From: Gammaproteobacteria bacterium
GTDB lineage: Bacteria > Pseudomonadota > Gammaproteobacteria > Pseudomonadales > Azotimanducaceae
DNA length: 38,165 bases
Direction of reading: 5' to 3'
Assembly: GCA_002689445.1 (NCBI GenBank)
Contig: NZGC01000010.1
Span: 1-38,165 of the forward strand
Each line of letters opens with the position of its first letter. Position 1 is the stretch's first letter. The notes below the pieces were generated by a model. That model did no database searches. It saw only the letters and a program-made list of their open reading frames with translations, and was not told the DNA's origin. The position numbers were made by a program, and so were the translations under genes. Shown here piece by piece: positions 28,333-35,286 of the stretch.

Positions 28333-29277
28333 ATGATCAGTTCACCCAAGATGGCGTTACGTATCGTTTTAACGGGTTGTCTCATGGGCATCGCTGAAGT
28401 AGTCCCGGGCGTATCCGGCGGTACAATTGCGTTTATCTCGGGATTTTACCAGCGCTTGCTAGCGGCGGTGAGTCGACTCCATTTTGGTTTATTGCATCGC
28501 CTGTTTCGCGATGGTTTGGCAAGTAGCTGGCGGCAAATGGACGGCAATTTTTTGTGTCTATTGTTTGGTGGCATGATGGTAACGCTGATTCTCAGCGCCA
28601 GTGTTGTTAAGGGCGCTTTAGCAGATTATCCGATTCCGATGTGGTCTTTTTTCTTTGGTTTAGTGTTGGCTTCTGCTGGATCCATGCTTCGACAAATTCA
28701 ACTGCGCTCCATTCCAGTATTACTGACCCTTTTTCTGGGCATGATTCTGGGCGTGGCCCTGCAGCGCGTGTTGCCCACAGTGTCCGACCCCAGTCCTTTG
28801 CTGTTATTTTTCGGTGGAGCGATTGCAGTTTGCGCCTGGATCTTGCCCGGCGTATCAGGTAGCTTTCTGCTGTTGCTGCTGGGGCTTTACGGGGGCGTGA
28901 TCGATGCGGTTGCCCGGGTGGATATTATTGCCTTACTGCCCTTCGCTCTCGGTGCGGGGATTGGCCTTGTGTTGTTTGCTAATCTGCTGCGTTGGTTATT
29001 TGATCGATTGAGATCCTACATATTGGCGTTTCTCATAGGTTTGATGATGGGCACCTTGACTCGGCTCTGGCCTTGGCAGCAGGTTGTGCAGTATCAGTTA
29101 CACGCTGATGGTTTGGGAAAGACAACGCTGATGCAAGAGCCAATTTCGCCGATCGCTTATCAAGCCCTGACCGGTGAGTCAGCAGAGCTGCTTCAAGCCG
29201 TTGTCGGAGTTGTTTTAGGGGCCTTGCTGATTCTGTTATTTGAAGCCTTTGCCAGGAGTCGAGCCAGTGAACGCTAA
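28333..29277 (+). CDS. DUF368 family membrane protein, PopT-like undecaprenyl phosphate translocase
   Basis: This 314-residue integral membrane protein has about eight hydrophobic segments and the family's internal duplication: EVVPGVSGGTIAFISG in the first half and ILPGVSGSFLLLLLGLYG in the second. DUF368 proteins have been reported to recycle undecaprenyl phosphate across the inner membrane (PopT). That function is known for relatives and only inferred here. It lies between pcm and nlpD, and its end overlaps nlpD by 11 bases, so it is probably co-expressed with that cell-wall regulator and with the upstream isoprenoid genes ispD and ispF. Confidence 0.88.
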   Translation: MISSPKMALRIVLTGCLMGIAEVVPGVSGGTIAFISGFYQRLLAAVSRLHFGLLHRLFRDGLASSWRQMDGNFLCLLFGGMMVTLILSASVVKGALADYPIPMWSFFFGLVLASAGSMLRQIQLRSIPVLLTLFLGMILGVALQRVLPTVSDPSPLLLFFGGAIAVCAWILPGVSGSFLLLLLGLYGGVIDAVARVDIIALLPFALGAGIGLVLFANLLRWLFDRLRSYILAFLIGLMMGTLTRLWPWQQVVQYQLHADGLGKTTLMQEPISPIAYQALTGESAELLQAVVGVVLGALLILLFEAFARSRASER

Positions 29278-30031
29278 GCTCGGATTAGGTCTTGGGCTGA
29301 GGCTAGGGATCTTGCTCGCTCTGTTGGTGCTGCAGGGTTGTCAGATGGGGGGCGCCCCAGCCCCGGTGGGTAATATTGGTGAGCGTGGCAATTCTCACCA
29401 GGTTCAAAAGGGCGAAACGCTCTATTCGATTGCATGGCGGTATGGACTGGACTACCAACACTTGGCGCGCATTAATCGCATTCGTAAGCCATACACTATT
29501 TATCAGGGGCAGCGCATTCGGCTAAGTGGGGTGGCAAGTCGGCTTAAATCGGATCAGCGAAGTAAATCCCAGTCAGTCAGCAAAGCCCCAGCCGCTAAAC
29601 CTAAAACCGTCTATAGCAGTAAGCCAACGGCACCACCGAAAGCCGTGTACACGGCCTCAAAGTTGAATTGGCGATGGCCGGTGACGGGGCAAGTTTTGAG
29701 TCAATTTTCTTTGAAGGGGGCCGTAAACAAGGGGATCGATATTGCCGCCAGAGTGGGCACAGAGGTCAAGGCTGCAGAGGCGGGCCGTGTGGTATATGCC
29801 GGGGGTAATTTAAGAGGCTATGGAAAGCTAGTGATTCTAAAGCACGATGACGCTTTCTTGAGTGCCTACGGTAATAATGAATCCCTGCTGGTTAAGGAAG
29901 GCGACCAAGTGTCGATAGGGCAGGCAATTGCGAAAGTCGGTGCAAATGATCAGAAGGTTGAGATGCTGCATTTCGAAATTCGTAAACAGGGCCAACCCCA
30001 AGATCCCCTTCGCCATCTTCCCAAGCGGTGA
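29267..30031 (+). CDS. nlpD: Lipoprotein NlpD, LysM plus degenerate LytM amidase activator
   Basis: This 254-residue lipoprotein starts at GTG 29267, with AGGAG eight bases upstream. A lipobox LQGC places the lipidated cysteine at residue 25. A LysM domain for peptidoglycan binding follows (HQVQKGETLYSIAWRYGLDY, about 45-90), a proline/lysine/serine-rich linker, then an M23/LytM domain. The zinc ligands of active LytM enzymes are missing: NKGID replaces HxGxD, and MLHFEIR lacks the first histidine of HxH. This is as in E. coli NlpD, which activates the amidase AmiC at division. rpoS, usually next, is absent. Confidence 0.93.
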   Translation: MNAKLGLGLGLRLGILLALLVLQGCQMGGAPAPVGNIGERGNSHQVQKGETLYSIAWRYGLDYQHLARINRIRKPYTIYQGQRIRLSGVASRLKSDQRSKSQSVSKAPAAKPKTVYSSKPTAPPKAVYTASKLNWRWPVTGQVLSQFSLKGAVNKGIDIAARVGTEVKAAEAGRVVYAGGNLRGYGKLVILKHDDAFLSAYGNNESLLVKEGDQVSIGQAIAKVGANDQKVEMLHFEIRKQGQPQDPLRHLPKR

Positions 30032-30049
30032 CGGAGAAGGGGAAGGCGC

Positions 30050-30373
30050 TTAGCGTTCTAGGTGATCGATCTTGCCTTTGACGTCTGCCCAAGACTCAGC
30101 ATCGTCTAAGGGATCTTTCTTCTCGGTAATATTGGGCCAAATTTCACAAAGTTCGGCATTAATTTCCAGGAAGGCCTGCTCAGCTTCAGGAAGTTCGTCC
30201 TCCGAAAAAATAGCATCGACCGGGCACTCGGGCTCACACAGGGCGCAATCGATGCATTCATCAGGATTGATCACAAGGAAATTAGGGCCTTCATAGAAAC
30301 AATCAACGGGGCACACCTCGACACAATCTGTATGTTTACATTCAATGCAAGCGTCACTGACTACAAACGTCAT
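30050..30373 (-). CDS. fdxA: Seven-iron ferredoxin FdxA
   Basis: This 107-residue ferredoxin has C9, C12, C17, C21 and C25 in the first cluster region ([14 protein letters not shown]) and a second [12 protein letters not shown] region. This fits one 3Fe-4S and one 4Fe-4S cluster, as in Azotobacter ferredoxin I and Pseudomonas FdxA. The long C-terminal tail ([14 protein letters not shown]) is family-typical. I chose ATG 30373 because AAGGA lies eight bases upstream and the family starts MTFVV. It is convergent with nlpD at 18 bases. In Pseudomonas the gene lies between rpoS/rsmZ and mutS, consistent with this position. Confidence 0.95.
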   Translation of the reverse strand: MTFVVSDACIECKHTDCVEVCPVDCFYEGPNFLVINPDECIDCALCEPECPVDAIFSEDELPEAEQAFLEINAELCEIWPNITEKKDPLDDAESWADVKGKIDHLER

Positions 30374-30506
30374 AAAACCAATCCTTATCGTTAAGGTTAA
30401 ACCCCCAAGGCCCGCCGGTGTAGCCGAGCCAGCCTTAGGCATACAAAAAAATCTGAACGCATTCTATCAGCTTTTGCCGGTCAGACAACTGACCTTAGGC
30501 AAGGTC

Positions 30507-33071
30507 CTACAAGAGGTCTTTGAGGGTATTTAACATCTGCCAAGCAGCGCGAGGACTCATGTCATCGAGATCGGCGTCGTCGAGTAAAGCTTGGATTCGA
30601 GACAATGGGGTGTCTTTTGGAAATAGGTCGGATTGAGCGGGGGGCTGGTTACCAACCGCCGAGGCACTTGGCTCCAGATCTTGTTGCTCGAGGCGGGACA
30701 GTTTGTCCTGCGCAGCGCTGATAACCTCAGAGGGTAGGCCTGCTAACTTGGCCACCTGGATGCCGTAACTTTGGTTGGCAGGCCCCTCTTGCACGGCGTA
30801 AAGAAAGATAATGCGATCGTCAAATTCTCGGGCGGTTAAATGCAGATTCCGGGCCGTCTCGAAGCGCTCCGGAAGCGCCGTCATTTCGAAGTAATGTGTG
30901 GCAAACAAGGTCATCGCTTGCAGGCGTTCGGAAATATAACAACCCGTAGCCCAGGCGAGCGAGAGGCCGTCAAACGTCGAGGTGCCACGTCCAATCTCGT
31001 CGAGCAGCACCAGCGATTTGGCGGTGGCGTTGTTGAGGATGAGCGCAGTTTCTGACATTTCCACCATAAACGTTGATCGACCGCTTGCGAGGTCATCAGA
31101 GGAGCCGATCCGAGTAAAAATTCGATCGATATCACCAATGACAGCTTGATCGGCCGGCACCGGGCAACCGGTTCGCCCGAGAACCGCGATGATGGCGGTT
31201 TGCCGCATAAACGTTGATTTACCACCCATATTGGGGCCGGTGACGATAAATTGACGATGGTCAGCATCAAATCGAATGCTATTGGGCACGAAGGGGCTCG
31301 ACATCAGGGATTCGACCACAGGGTGTCGACCCTGGTCGATAATCAATTCGTTTTGGTCAGACAATAATGGCGTAGTCAAACCCAAGGCGATGCCGCGCTC
31401 CGCGAAGTTGGCTAGGACATCGAGCGTTGCAAGACCCTCTGCCAAGGCTTTGAGCGATTCAATATCATCAACCAACAAGGCGATGAGGTCGTCATAGAGT
31501 TGTTTTTCGCGAGCAAGGGCTCGGCTTTTGCTGCTCAGCGCCTTATCCTCAAAAGTTTTGAGTTCGGGCGTAATAAATCGCTCAGCATTTTTGAGCGTTT
31601 GGCGCCGAATGTAGGTCACAGGGGCATCCGCTGCCTGGCCTTTGCTCAGCTCGATGTAGTAACCATGCACCCTATTGTAGCCGACCTTCAAGGAGCTAAG
31701 CCCTGTTCGCTTTCTTTCCTCGAGTTCGAGCTTGATCAAAAAATCAGCAGCGTTCTCACTGATGGCTTTCAGCTCATCAAGGGCCGCGTCGTAGCCGGGT
31801 TTAATGACGCCTCCGTCTCTGATGACCACAGGCGGTGAATCAACCACAGCACGACTCAGTAAATCAGCGAGTTCAGGTTTGGGCTGGTTCATCTGATGAA
31901 GGTTTTCCAGCAAATCGGATGATGGCCTGGCCTTCAGCGAAGCGAGGTCGGGCAACAGGTTCAGCGTGTCTCTCAGTCGAGCGAGATCCCGAGGTCTTGC
32001 GGTCGTTAGTGCAATTCGAGCCACGATCCGCTCGATGTCGCCAGCTTGCCCCAATAAGGAGCGTAGCCCTTCATGCTGTTGTTGGAATTGGAGGGCCTCA
32101 ACCGCATCAAGCCGAGCTAGAATGTGTTGAGCGTTTCGCAATGGACGGGTAAGCCAGCGTGACAGCAGTCGAGCGCCCATCGGGGTTTTGGTGTCGTCAA
32201 TGACGGCCAAGAGCGTGTTCTCGCGTCCTCCTTGAAGGTTCGTCACGAGCTCCAAGTTTCGGCGTGATACTGGATCAATGATGATGGTGTCTTCATTGCG
32301 GATACGACGCATGGGCTGCAGGTGCGGAAGTCCGCGGCGCTGAGTGGATTTGACATAAGCCAAGACACAACCTGCAGCGCAGATAGCACTGGGTTGATCC
32401 GAGCAATCGAATCCGGAGAGATCTTGCATACCAAATTGCTGCAGAAGATCACCTTCTGCTTGATCGTGGTCAAACTCCCAGAGCGGCCGCAACTTGATGG
32501 CCGAGGATTGATCCAGGGTATCGCGCATCGGATGTCCGTCGGGAACGAGCAGTTCCGCAGGCGCAAGGCGCGCCAGTTCGCTCTTGAAAATGGTCTCGTC
32601 GCGACTTTCGAAGACTTCAAAGCGACCACTGCTTACTTCGATGACCGCAAGACCAAAACGTTGGTCGACCTCATAGACGGCGCCGATCAGACTCTCATGG
32701 TGAGCGTCAAGCAAAGCCTCCTCGGTCAGCGTGCCTGGTGTCACGATTCTGACCACTTGCCTTTCTACGGGCCCCTTACTGGTCGCTGGATCTCCTATTT
32801 GCTCACAGATCGCGACAGAGACGCCTGCTTGAACAAGGCGACTGAGATAGCCGTCCGCCGCATGATAAGGGACACCGCACATCGGTATCGGTTGCCCGCC
32901 AGAATGACCGCGACTGGTCAACGTAATATCTAGCAGTTGCGCTGCTCGTTTCGCATCGTCATAGAATAACTCATAGAAATCACCCATGCGGTAGAACAAA
33001 AGTTCTCCAGCGTGTTGTGCCTTGATGCTTAAAAATTGCTGCATCATCGGGGTGTGAGTATCGGTAACCAC
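30507..33071 (-). CDS. mutS: DNA mismatch repair protein MutS
   Basis: This 854-residue ATPase recognises mismatches and small loops. The N-terminal mismatch-binding domain has [25 protein letters not shown] with the phenylalanine of the FxE motif, then [22 protein letters not shown]. The ATPase has Walker [10 protein letters not shown] starting at residue 612 (614 in E. coli), [29 protein letters not shown] and a FATHYFEMT histidine. I chose GTG 33071, giving [14 protein letters not shown], because length and numbering then match E. coli MutS. Upstream in-frame TTG codons (33110, 33101) have no ribosome site either. There is no ATG near the N-terminus before MM at residues 9-10. Confidence 0.96.
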   Translation of the reverse strand: MVTDTHTPMMQQFLSIKAQHAGELLFYRMGDFYELFYDDAKRAAQLLDITLTSRGHSGGQPIPMCGVPYHAADGYLSRLVQAGVSVAICEQIGDPATSKGPVERQVVRIVTPGTLTEEALLDAHHESLIGAVYEVDQRFGLAVIEVSSGRFEVFESRDETIFKSELARLAPAELLVPDGHPMRDTLDQSSAIKLRPLWEFDHDQAEGDLLQQFGMQDLSGFDCSDQPSAICAAGCVLAYVKSTQRRGLPHLQPMRRIRNEDTIIIDPVSRRNLELVTNLQGGRENTLLAVIDDTKTPMGARLLSRWLTRPLRNAQHILARLDAVEALQFQQQHEGLRSLLGQAGDIERIVARIALTTARPRDLARLRDTLNLLPDLASLKARPSSDLLENLHQMNQPKPELADLLSRAVVDSPPVVIRDGGVIKPGYDAALDELKAISENAADFLIKLELEERKRTGLSSLKVGYNRVHGYYIELSKGQAADAPVTYIRRQTLKNAERFITPELKTFEDKALSSKSRALAREKQLYDDLIALLVDDIESLKALAEGLATLDVLANFAERGIALGLTTPLLSDQNELIIDQGRHPVVESLMSSPFVPNSIRFDADHRQFIVTGPNMGGKSTFMRQTAIIAVLGRTGCPVPADQAVIGDIDRIFTRIGSSDDLASGRSTFMVEMSETALILNNATAKSLVLLDEIGRGTSTFDGLSLAWATGCYISERLQAMTLFATHYFEMTALPERFETARNLHLTAREFDDRIIFLYAVQEGPANQSYGIQVAKLAGLPSEVISAAQDKLSRLEQQDLEPSASAVGNQPPAQSDLFPKDTPLSRIQALLDDADLDDMSPRAAWQMLNTLKDLL

Positions 33072-33170
33072 GAGGATTGTCTGCTTGGCGTTTGCAGCCA
33101 AGAGTAACAAACGCGTGAAGCTAACGCATCTGATTTGCGGTGTCGCATCTGGGATAAAACCGAGGTAAAA

Positions 33171-33198
33171 ATAATACTGTACGTTTAACCAGTATATT
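33171..33198 (+). promoter_or_regulatory. SOS-type recA promoter with LexA box
   Basis: TACTGT-ACGTTTAA-CCAGTA at 33175-33194 matches the E. coli LexA operator (CTGT-N8-ACAG) with one change. It lies between ATAATA (33171-33176, weak -35) and TATATT (33193-33198, -10), the same 16-base arrangement as in the E. coli recA promoter, where LexA covers the spacer. SOS induction of recA-recX is therefore likely. The site is about 145 bases before the recA ATG. Confidence 0.8.
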
Positions 33199-33223
33199 TG
33201 CTATGCTTCATGGGCAGTTGAGT

Positions 33224-33239
33224 CACTAGGAGCCTAGTG
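33224..33239 (+). promoter_or_regulatory. Hairpin in the recA leader
   Basis: CACTAGG and CCTAGTG form a perfect seven-base inverted repeat around AG; pairing can extend imperfectly through TTGAG and CTCAG to about 33219-33247. It lies in the presumed 5' untranslated leader of recA, about 25 bases after the -10. It may stabilise the mRNA or serve as a protein site; there is no T-tract. Confidence 0.4.
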
Positions 33240-33341
33240 GTGGCTCAGTCAATCAGTCATTTCGTACACCCCAATAAGACGGGAAAGGATTAAAAACGAC
33301 GTTAGTTTTGCTAAAGTCAGAGGAATTAACAGGAGAACATC

Positions 33342-34394
33342 ATGGACACCACATCAACTCAGGATGCCAACAAAAATAAAGCACTCGATGCAGCTTTGGT
33401 TCAAATTGAGCGGCAGTTTGGTAAAGGTGCCATGATGAGACTCGGCGATACGCCTCAGGTCCGGATTCCCTCCATTTCCACAGGTTCGCTCGGACTCGAC
33501 GTTGCCCTCGGTATTGGTGGCCTTCCTCGAGGGCGAATTGTTGAAATCTACGGACCTGAGTCCTCAGGGAAGACCACCCTAACCTTACAGGTGATTGCCG
33601 AGGCACAAAAAGCGGGTGGTACCTGTGCATTTATCGATGCGGAGCATGCGCTTGACCCCATTTACGCCCAGAACTTAGGGGTGGATATCGAGGGTTTATT
33701 GGTGTCGCAGCCCGACACGGGAGAGCAGGCTTTAGAGATTTGCGACATGGTGGTCCGTTCTGGTGCGGTTGATGTGGTGATTGTTGATTCTGTTGCCGCG
33801 CTAACCCCAAAAGCCGAGATTGAGGGTGACATGGGGGACCACCATGTTGGTCTCCAAGCACGATTGATGAGCCAGGCCTTGCGAAAAATGGCAGGTAATA
33901 TCAAGAACTCAAATACGCTGGTGATCTTCATTAATCAGATTAGGATGAAAATCGGAGTCATGTTCGGCAGCCCCGAAACCACAACCGGGGGTAACGCGCT
34001 GAAGTTCTATTCTTCCGTGAGATTGGACATCAGGAGAATTGGCAGTATCAAAGAAGGCGACGAAGTCGTCGGTAATGAAACTCGAGTTAAAGTCATAAAA
34101 AATAAAGTTGCGCCTCCGTTTAAACAAACCGAGTTTCAGATTATGTACGGCAAGGGCATTTATCGATTGGGTGAGGTCGTTGATCTGGGTGTGCAGTTGG
34201 GGCTGGTGGATAAAGCAGGTGCCTGGTATAGCTATAAAGGCGATAAAATTGGTCAGGGTAAGAAGAATGCCTGCGAGTACCTAGCGGAAAATGCCAGCTT
34301 GGGTGAAGAGATCGAAGGGCTGATTCGAGCGAAGTTATTGGATCAACCCGATGCGGAAAATTCCGAAGCGGAAGAAGTCGCAGAGTTATCCTAA
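33342..34394 (+). CDS. recA: Recombinase RecA
   Basis: This 350-residue ATPase forms filaments on single-stranded DNA, pairs homologous strands and triggers LexA cleavage. Walker A is GPESSGKT at residues 71-78. [57 protein letters not shown] (loops L1/L2 region) and VRLDIRR are standard. The C-terminus is acidic ([14 protein letters not shown]), as in E. coli, where it moderates DNA binding. AGGAG lies six bases before the ATG. An SOS promoter lies upstream and recX follows after 11 bases. cinA, often found before recA, is absent here. Confidence 0.98.
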   Translation: MDTTSTQDANKNKALDAALVQIERQFGKGAMMRLGDTPQVRIPSISTGSLGLDVALGIGGLPRGRIVEIYGPESSGKTTLTLQVIAEAQKAGGTCAFIDAEHALDPIYAQNLGVDIEGLLVSQPDTGEQALEICDMVVRSGAVDVVIVDSVAALTPKAEIEGDMGDHHVGLQARLMSQALRKMAGNIKNSNTLVIFINQIRMKIGVMFGSPETTTGGNALKFYSSVRLDIRRIGSIKEGDEVVGNETRVKVIKNKVAPPFKQTEFQIMYGKGIYRLGEVVDLGVQLGLVDKAGAWYSYKGDKIGQGKKNACEYLAENASLGEEIEGLIRAKLLDQPDAENSEAEEVAELS

Positions 34395-34405
34395 AGGCCA
34401 ATTGG

Positions 34406-35218
34406 ATGGCTTCCAAACCATCGATAGAAGCGTTACGACAGCAAATTCGCGCACTTGAGTCCGGTGGGGCCGAGGGTTTGAACGGAGCAGTGGCTGCGGA
34501 GACCTCGGCCGAACCGGGGTTCCTATCCAAAGATGTGACACCCCAGAATAAATCGGGGTCTGCCTCACGTCGACGAAAAAAGTCAAAGAGACCACTGCCT
34601 TCACCTGGCTGCGTGGGTGCAGCCCATCGGGTGGAAGAATCCGGTTCAGGCTGGGTAGAGGACGGCGCCTTGAAAAATGATGGCGCCTTGAAAAATGACA
34701 CGGTCTTGACAGATGGCGAGGTTTTGACTGCAAGCGAGGACAATAACCTCGCTGGATCAGCGTCAAAGCCGGCGCCATCGGCAGCAACGGTGCGTTACAA
34801 AGCCATGGATTTGTTGGCGCGGCGAGAACAGTCAGCCGTTGAACTGACGCGTAAACTGAGCGCACGAATTGAGATTGAAGCCGAGGTCATCGAAGCGGTG
34901 ATTGATCAATTGCAGGCAGAGGGTTTGCAGTCGGATTCCCGTATGGCTGAGGCCTATGTTCGCTATAGAAGTCAGCGAGGACATGGCCCTAAAAAAATTC
35001 GTAGCGAACTTTTGCAAAAAGGAGTGGCTGGCAGCGTGGTAAGCGAAGCGCTAGCGTCCACGGACACCGATTGGACCCAATTGGCACGATCACAATTAGA
35101 GAAGCGTTTTGGTGCCTGGGGTGAAGCTCGCAACCTAGATGCGCGCTCAAAGGCTCAGCGAAGTCGATTTTTGCAACAGCGCGGATTTGACTATGAACAT
35201 ATCTCAGCTGCCTTATAA
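34406..35218 (+). CDS. recX: Regulatory protein RecX with a long N-terminal extension
   Basis: The C-terminal part, residues about 127-270, is a normal RecX: VRYKAMDLLARREQSAVELTRKL, SRMAEAYVRYRSQRGHGPKKIRSELLQKGV, LEKRFG and RFLQQRGFDYEHI. RecX binds along the RecA filament and restrains it. RecX is usually about 150-160 residues; this frame adds some 125 residues of low-complexity sequence, including a basic SRRRKKSKRP (about 52-62) and a hexapeptide array at 86-109. The ATG at 34406 has AAAGG nine bases upstream and follows recA by 11 bases. Starts inside the frame (GTG 34790 or ATG 34805) would give a near-normal RecX but lack ribosome sites. Confidence 0.88.
   Translation: MASKPSIEALRQQIRALESGGAEGLNGAVAAETSAEPGFLSKDVTPQNKSGSASRRRKKSKRPLPSPGCVGAAHRVEESGSGWVEDGALKNDGALKNDTVLTDGEVLTASEDNNLAGSASKPAPSAATVRYKAMDLLARREQSAVELTRKLSARIEIEAEVIEAVIDQLQAEGLQSDSRMAEAYVRYRSQRGHGPKKIRSELLQKGVAGSVVSEALASTDTDWTQLARSQLEKRFGAWGEARNLDARSKAQRSRFLQQRGFDYEHISAAL
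34661..34732 (+). repeat. 18-bp tandem array inside the recX extension
   Basis: Four consecutive 18-base units encode DGALKN, DGALKN, DTVLTD and GEVLTA. The first two differ at one base (GACGGCGCC / GATGGCGCC, then TTGAAAAAT), so this duplication is recent; units three and four are diverged but keep the same TTG leucine codon in phase. The unit length is a multiple of three, so copy changes keep the recX frame open. Confidence 0.8.
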
Positions 35219-35286
35219 TGGAGCTCCCGTGATTGCCCGAGGCTCGGCAATTGGGGTGAACTTTAACGGCCGCTTGGAGATAGCGA

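Noticed and set aside
30005..30042. CCCCTTC/GAAGGGG inverted repeat at the end of nlpD as a bidirectional terminator
   Set aside because: The loop is 24 bases, most of one arm lies in coding sequence, and there is no T-tract on either strand.
32322..32933. Rightward 203-codon frame inside mutS
   Set aside because: Antisense to a strongly conserved part of MutS; no start signal or family resemblance.
30032..33341. A hidden rpoS, rsmZ RNA or cinA near fdxA, mutS or recA
   Set aside because: The nlpD-fdxA gap is 18 bases, fdxA-mutS about 130 and mutS-recA about 270; none shows sigma-factor coding sequence or the repeated GGA hairpins of an rsmZ-type RNA.
34141..34743. Leftward 200-codon frame opposite the end of recA and the recX extension
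   Set aside because: Its repeated FFKAPSFFKAPSS is simply the reverse reading of the 18-bp array; no ribosome site. It does mean that coding direction of the extension rests on recX alone.
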